A DNA stretch of 64,000 nt from assembly GCA_028829895.1 (NCBI GenBank), contig CM054184.1:23973701-24037700 (forward strand), in the 5' to 3' direction. Below are positions 59,850 to 64,000 of the stretch, in pieces (position 1 is the stretch's first letter; each line of letters begins with the position of its first letter). The notes below the pieces were generated by a model. That model was given only the letters and a program-made list of their open reading frames with translations. It had not been told where the DNA came from and searched no databases. The position numbers were made by a program, and so were the translations under genes. The stretch comes from Sinotaia quadrata (taxonomy: Eukaryota > Mollusca > Gastropoda > Architaenioglossa > Viviparidae).

Positions 59850-60390
59850 TGGAAAGGACGAGGTGAAATGACTAGGTGGGAATGACGACGTTATGGGTGA
59901 CTAGGTAAAAGTGACTAAGTGGACAGAGACTGTAATGACTAGGTTTTGAGTAACTAGGTGGAGGGAGATTAGAAGAAAGTGACTACCTTTTGAATGGCTA
60001 GGTGAAAGTGACTAGATTTTTTTTGAGTAGCTGAGTGAAGAAAGACTAGGTGAAAGTAAATGGATTTTGGGTAAATAGGTGAGAATAACTAGGTGGGAGT
60101 GATGAGGTGAAAGTGATTAGGTGGAGAAAAAAGACTAGGTGAGAATGAAAGTGACTAGGGTGCAGTGACTAAGTGAAAGTGAGTAGATTAGAATGATTAG
60201 GTAGGAGTGACTAGGTGAAAATGAATAGGCTAGATTGACTATGTAGGAGTGACTAGATGAGAGTTACTACGTGAAAGTGATTATGTGGGAGTGGTGAGGT
60301 AAATGTGACTAGCTGAGAAAAAAACGGTGAGAAAGACTAGGTGAGAATAAGGTGGAAAATGACTAGATGAAAGTGAGTAGGTGGGAGCTT
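59850..60390. repeat. Minisatellite, ~14-15-bp unit
   Basis: Many diverged copies of gtgactaggtgaaa or gtgactaggtggga. Confidence 0.9.
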
Positions 60391-61053
60391 CGTTGGAGAT
60401 GGAATGATTCGTACAATATAAAAAAAAATAACAAAAAAACAAAAACAAAAACAAAAACACAAAACTTAAAAAAGTAACCAGCCTTTTTCTGGCGTGCATC
60501 GATAAAGTTCCTTTGATAGATGATTAAAGAAAGGTTTGTTTTAACAAGATGCGTGACGCGAACGCTGGTGGGTCGATGGGTAGGGTAGAAAACGCGGGTA
60601 GGGCGTGCCGTAATCCTGCCAACTTCTTGTGGGAAAGATGAAACGGGTAGGGCCAGTGTGTCGGGTACCTGGATTAGGTTCATTTGCTACAGCAGGCGTC
60701 TAAGATGAGTTCGCTTTGTCTGCTTGTTGGGGTCACATTACTTATGTGTCTTTTGTTTGTTTGCTAATTGCATGACCCGGTGACCTACTTAATTAATACG
60801 TGTTTATCCTACAATGTTTGTGACTTTTGTTTATTTTAACTACTACATTGTTTAACATTCTGTAGGTCACTGTATATCAGTTGATAGTCATACTTGTCTA
60901 TAACGTTCTGCCTATTTTAATATGATTTTTTTAAAATATGACTCTTCTGGTTTTGTTTCCTAACTATTTATTTTTTCCTATGGTTCTATTCTGTTACTGT
61001 GCAGTTTATTTATTGAAACATGTCTACTACTTGTATGTAATTGCAAAATTACG
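60391..61053. other. A-rich run, then no gene recognised
   Basis: (AACAAAA)n-like run at 60420-60470. A GC-richer patch lies at 60545-60640. No family seen. Confidence 0.4.
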
Positions 61054-61103
<50 letters not shown>

Positions 61104-61112
61104 TTATCTATC
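61054..61112. repeat. (ATCT)n microsatellite
   Basis: About 14 units, with one variant (tattta). Confidence 0.95.
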
Positions 61113-61204
61113 TTCACAGTATTATCTATGTTCAAGCGATGCAACTTGTAACGCAGCAAATATGTTCGCTAATTCATAGCGAGGGACTTTGTAACTGAAC
61201 AGAT

Positions 61205-61840
61205 TTCTCTTCCGACTTAGATACACAATATTACTTAGTATAGTGACTCAGACATAAAACATTGCTTAGTATTGTGAGTCAGACATAAAACATTACTTAG
61301 TATAGTGACTCAGACATAAAACATTGCTTAGTATTGTGAGTCAGACATAAAATATTGCTTAGTATTGTGAGTCTGACATAAAACATTGCTTAGTATAGTG
61401 ACTCAGACATAAAACATTGCTTAGTATTGTGTGTCAGACATAAAATATTGCTTAGTATTGTGAGTCTGACATAAAACATTACTTAGTATAGTGACTCAGA
61501 CATAAAACATTGCTTAGTATTGTGAGTCAGACATAAAACATTACTTAGTATAGTGACTCAGACATTAAACATTGCTTAGTATTATGAGTCAGACATAAAA
61601 CATTGCTTAGTATTGTGAGTCAGACATAAAACATTACTTAGTATAGTGACTCAGACATTAAACATTGCTTAGTATTATGAGTCAGACATAAAGCATTACT
61701 TAGTATAGTGACTCAGACATATAACATCACTTAGTATTGTGAGTCAGGCATAAAATATTGCTTAGTATTGTGAGTCAGGCATAAAATATTGCTTAGTATT
61801 GCTTCTCAGACATAAAACATTACTTAGTATTGTGACTCCA
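61205..61840. repeat. Minisatellite, 31-bp unit, ~20 copies
   Basis: attgcttagtattgtgagtc followed by agacataaaac. Two variants (ttgcttagtattgtgagtc and ttacttagtatagtgactc) alternate in places, which suggests a 62-bp higher-order pair. Confidence 0.95.
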
Positions 61841-62032
61841 GTTTTCACCAAACACACACAACACACAAAACTGTCCAAGACAAACACTCAGTTAAGAAAA
61901 TCACGGCTTAACACTGCTCCACGCAAATGCTACTTCAAGAATTTGCACCTGCTTTCTTAAATTTGTCCAGTAACAACAAGGATTTGAATTCCATGTGAGA
62001 TCTCTTGCATCCCTTGTAAAAGCCAATTGCTG
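61841..62032. other. Nothing recognised
   Basis: Non-coding sequence downstream of the exon candidate (as read on the minus strand). Confidence 0.4.
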
Positions 62033-62290
62033 TTATTTAAGGCTCCAGAAATTTACACACACATTCACCGTGGAGATGGCCGAGCAGACGAGCCACAGCA
62101 AGGAGGCGCCCACGAGCACCGACTGACAAGCAGTCTGTAACGGCGGCGACATGTTTGCGTGTTTGTAGCCGGGAGGCTGGAAGAGGATGTGGCGGAGTCT
62201 TAGCATATTGCCCCAGGAAGCCGCGAGTAAAGGTTTGTCTGTTTGCTTAGTTCTGACCTTGGTTTGCAAGGGACTGAACTCACTAAACTG
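62033..62290 (-). CDS. Candidate first exon with signal peptide
   Basis: A GC-richer, CpG-bearing segment in an otherwise AT-rich region. On the minus strand an ATG at 62152 in a favourable context (aacATGT) opens 39 codons to a stop at 62033. The first 28 residues, MSPPLQTACQSVLVGASLLW followed by LVCSAIST, look like a secretory signal peptide with a hydrophobic core and small residues before a likely cleavage point. An ACG|GTGAAT donor-like site lies exactly after residue 28 (intron from 62068), in phase 0. The frame is open upstream to 62269, so a longer N terminus is possible. The product cannot be named. No second exon was found within the window on the minus strand. It could also be chance. 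Confidence 0.33.
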   Translation of the reverse strand, partial: QFSEFSPLQTKVRTKQTDKPLLAASWGNMLRLRHILFQPPGYKHANMSPPLQTACQSVLVGASLLWLVCSAISTVNVCVNFWSLK

Positions 62291-62382
62291 AGACAGACGA
62301 ATCCACGAGCGTTTGGTGACCCGAATAGGTGTCTATGTTGTCTCGTTTCCAAGACAATTTGGGACGACGCATATTTTTTGCC

Positions 62383-62760
62383 AGACTAGTCCTTATGTTG
62401 TTTACCACTAGTCCTTATGCTGTTTACCACTAGTCCTTATGCTTTTTACCACTAGTCCTTATGCTGTTTACCACTAGTCTTATGCTGTTTACTACTAGTC
62501 CTTATGCTGTTTACCACTAGTCATTTTGCTGTTTGCTACTGGCCATTTTGCTGTTTGCTATTTGGTCATTTTGCTGTTTGTTACTGGTCATTTTGCTGTT
62601 TGTTACTGGTCATTTTGTTCAGTTTGCCACTGTTCATTTTGCTGTTTGCTACTAGTCATTTCGCTGTTTGCTACTGGTCATTTTGCTGTTTGCTACTGGT
62701 CATTTTGCTATTTGCTAGTGGTTATTTTGCTGTTTGCTACTGGTCATTTTGCTCAGTTTT
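62383..62760. repeat. Minisatellite, 22-bp unit, two variants
   Basis: Left half uses actagtccttatgctgttta-cc and right half actggtcattttgctgttt-gct. Both are 22 bp and clearly related. The overlapping ORFs (about 90 codons, FAVCYWSF repeats) are artefacts. Confidence 0.95.
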
Positions 62761-62792
62761 GCCATCTTTTCATTCATTTTGACCACTGAATT

Positions 62793-62985
62793 TTCTATTC
62801 TCGCTAATTATTGACATAAATAATGTCACACTAGGAACACGCTTATTTATTATTTTCTGTTCTCGTTAACTATTGACATAAATAATGTCACACTAGGAAC
62901 ACGCTTATTTATTATTTCATGTTCTCGTAAACTATTGACACCAGTAATATAACGATAGGAACACGGTTATTTATTAGAAAGACAA
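62793..62985. repeat. 62-bp tandem repeat, 3 copies
   Basis: ttctgttctcgttaactatt followed by gacataaataatgtcacact and aggaacacgcttatttatta. Starts are at about 62793, 62855 and 62917. Confidence 0.93.
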
Positions 62986-63408
62986 GTCACTGTTAAATGT
63001 GTATACTGGTAATGAAATCATAATTTATCATCATTAAACTTTCCTTTAAAATATTGTTTGTCATCTTCAAAAATAATATGAACACTGTTACATTTTTGGG
63101 AACACTATGGACCAATAAAGTTTTTTATAGTGCTTTTTACTCTTCAACTATAATCTATGGAGAAGAAGGGATTCTCGAGTTCAAATTCGGATTGCAGGTC
63201 TGTTCTAAGCCGTGTCACAAGTTAGCAGTATGACGAAGGACAAGCATTATGTCTGTTTCTAGGCTTTGTCACGCAGTTTGACAGTACCGCTGCGCTAACA
63301 TTTTAGTACATTGATGAAAATACCAGAAATTGCAGCCACTGGGTCAAGGAAATCCAGGAAAAGGGATATAACATTGACAAATATTAGTGACCAGGCGCAT
63401 TACAGTGC
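62986..63408. other. Nothing recognised
   Basis: Non-coding. Confidence 0.45.
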
Positions 63409-63415
63409 TCTCTCT

Positions 63416-63492
<77 letters not shown>
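63409..63492. repeat. (CT)n-(TG)n microsatellite
   Basis: Five CT units, then about 36 TG units. Confidence 0.97.
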
Positions 63493-63493
<1 letters not shown>

Positions 63494-63499
63494 CATTTA

Positions 63500-63830
63500 C
63501 TATACTAGAGGAGTGATAGGCAGTAGTGTTACAATCAGTTGTACTATTGACTATCATGAAAGTGAGAGCAGGATTACTGTTGTGGTGACAGTATACCAGA
63601 GTCGTGGTCACAGTTCAGAATTGTCAAGGTAGTGGTAACAGTCTGAGGGCAGTCGTCACAGTCTCAGGGTAGTGGTCACAGTCTCAGGATAGTGTTGTCA
63701 GTCTCAAGGTAGTGGTCACAGTCTCAGAGGATAGTGTGGTCACATTCTCAGGGTAGTGGTCACAGTCTCAGGATAAAGATGGCAGCGTCTAGGTAGTGGT
63801 CACAGAGTGCCAAATCTTGAGAGACTTGGC
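63500..63830. repeat. Minisatellite, ~20-bp unit
   Basis: Clear from about 63590: gtagtggtcacagtctcagg. More diverged before that. Confidence 0.85.
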
Positions 63831-63884
63831 ACAAAGTCTTTACTAGACAATCCTAATAATTTATTTAAAAACTACTCGATGTTT

Positions 63885-64000
63885 CATTACAAAACATGAT
63901 ATTGTGTGACAGCAGTATGGGCGAGTACATAAACATGATACTGTGTGACATGGGCGAACAGTCAGATACAATGATACAGTGATATGAGCGAGTAGACAAA
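63885..64000. repeat. Decayed tandem repeat at window edge
   Basis: aaacatgatattgtgtgaca and gtatgggcgagtacataaac-type words recur three times and may continue past the window. Confidence 0.6.

Noticed and set aside
62504..62789. Two overlapping ~90-codon plus-strand ORFs rich in FAVCYWSF
   Set aside because: Generated by the 22-bp minisatellite, whose three-unit period opens all frames.
63387..63632. Plus-strand ORF with an Ig-like look (GSSVTISCTIDY)
   Set aside because: It starts in the TG microsatellite and the rest derives from a ~20-bp minisatellite (gtagtggtcacagtctca-type). The resemblance is short and has no partner Cys or Trp pattern.

Overview
This window looks like a stretch of animal nuclear genome. 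It is AT-rich, has no long open reading frames or operons, and is full of tandem repeats and dead transposable elements. The elements seen are Ty3/gypsy LTR elements with integrase upstream of reverse transcriptase (Gmr1-like order), non-LTR elements, and a hAT transposase with a TTF-type zinc finger. These fit an aquatic invertebrate, perhaps a mollusc or other lophotrochozoan, but the sequence alone does not fix the species. No complete host gene, rRNA, canonical tRNA or CRISPR array was found. The best host-gene candidate is one possible minus-strand first exon encoding a signal peptide near 62.1 kb.

Layout. 0-9 kb: an 884-bp solo LTR (GAAGT target duplication) sits inside a minisatellite. 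It is followed by an LTR copy of the Gmr1-like group, a long AT-rich desert, a ~48-bp minisatellite array broken by a retroposon, and a second retroposon with 12-bp target duplications. 9-20 kb: several minisatellites, a 2.3-kb insertion, a decayed hAT transposase gene (14.3-15.4 kb), a TATA-bearing LTR-like segment and a possible hAT terminus (18.1 kb). 20-31 kb: two head-to-head retroposon copies form a ~0.46-kb palindrome beside the 3' half of a LINE with an RNase H domain, then more minisatellites. 31-36 kb: a Gmr1-like element with LTR, primer-binding site, leader and decayed IN-RT-RNase H, then a MITE-like 295-bp element and a tRNA-like relic.

36-41.6 kb is almost wholly tandem repeat, including a satellite with a 270-bp higher-order unit. 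41.8-50.6 kb holds a decayed minisatellite with a 673-bp TSD-flanked insertion, the front and back parts of a second LINE type, and another LTR copy. 52.4-55.3 kb is a rearranged Gmr1-like remnant carrying a nested 1.7-kb solo LTR (TATAT target duplication). 55-64 kb is again mostly minisatellites, plus the 62.1-kb exon candidate.

The recognisable coding sequences all belong to mobile elements, and each is broken by stops, frameshifts or lost catalytic residues, so none is likely to be autonomous. Short arrays with different units, decayed to different degrees, make up much of the rest. The nesting gives a relative history: arrays first, then insertion of LTR elements and retroposons into them, then a younger solo LTR inside an older Gmr1-like copy. 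Coordinates of decayed elements and arrays are read by eye and are approximate unless a target duplication fixes them.
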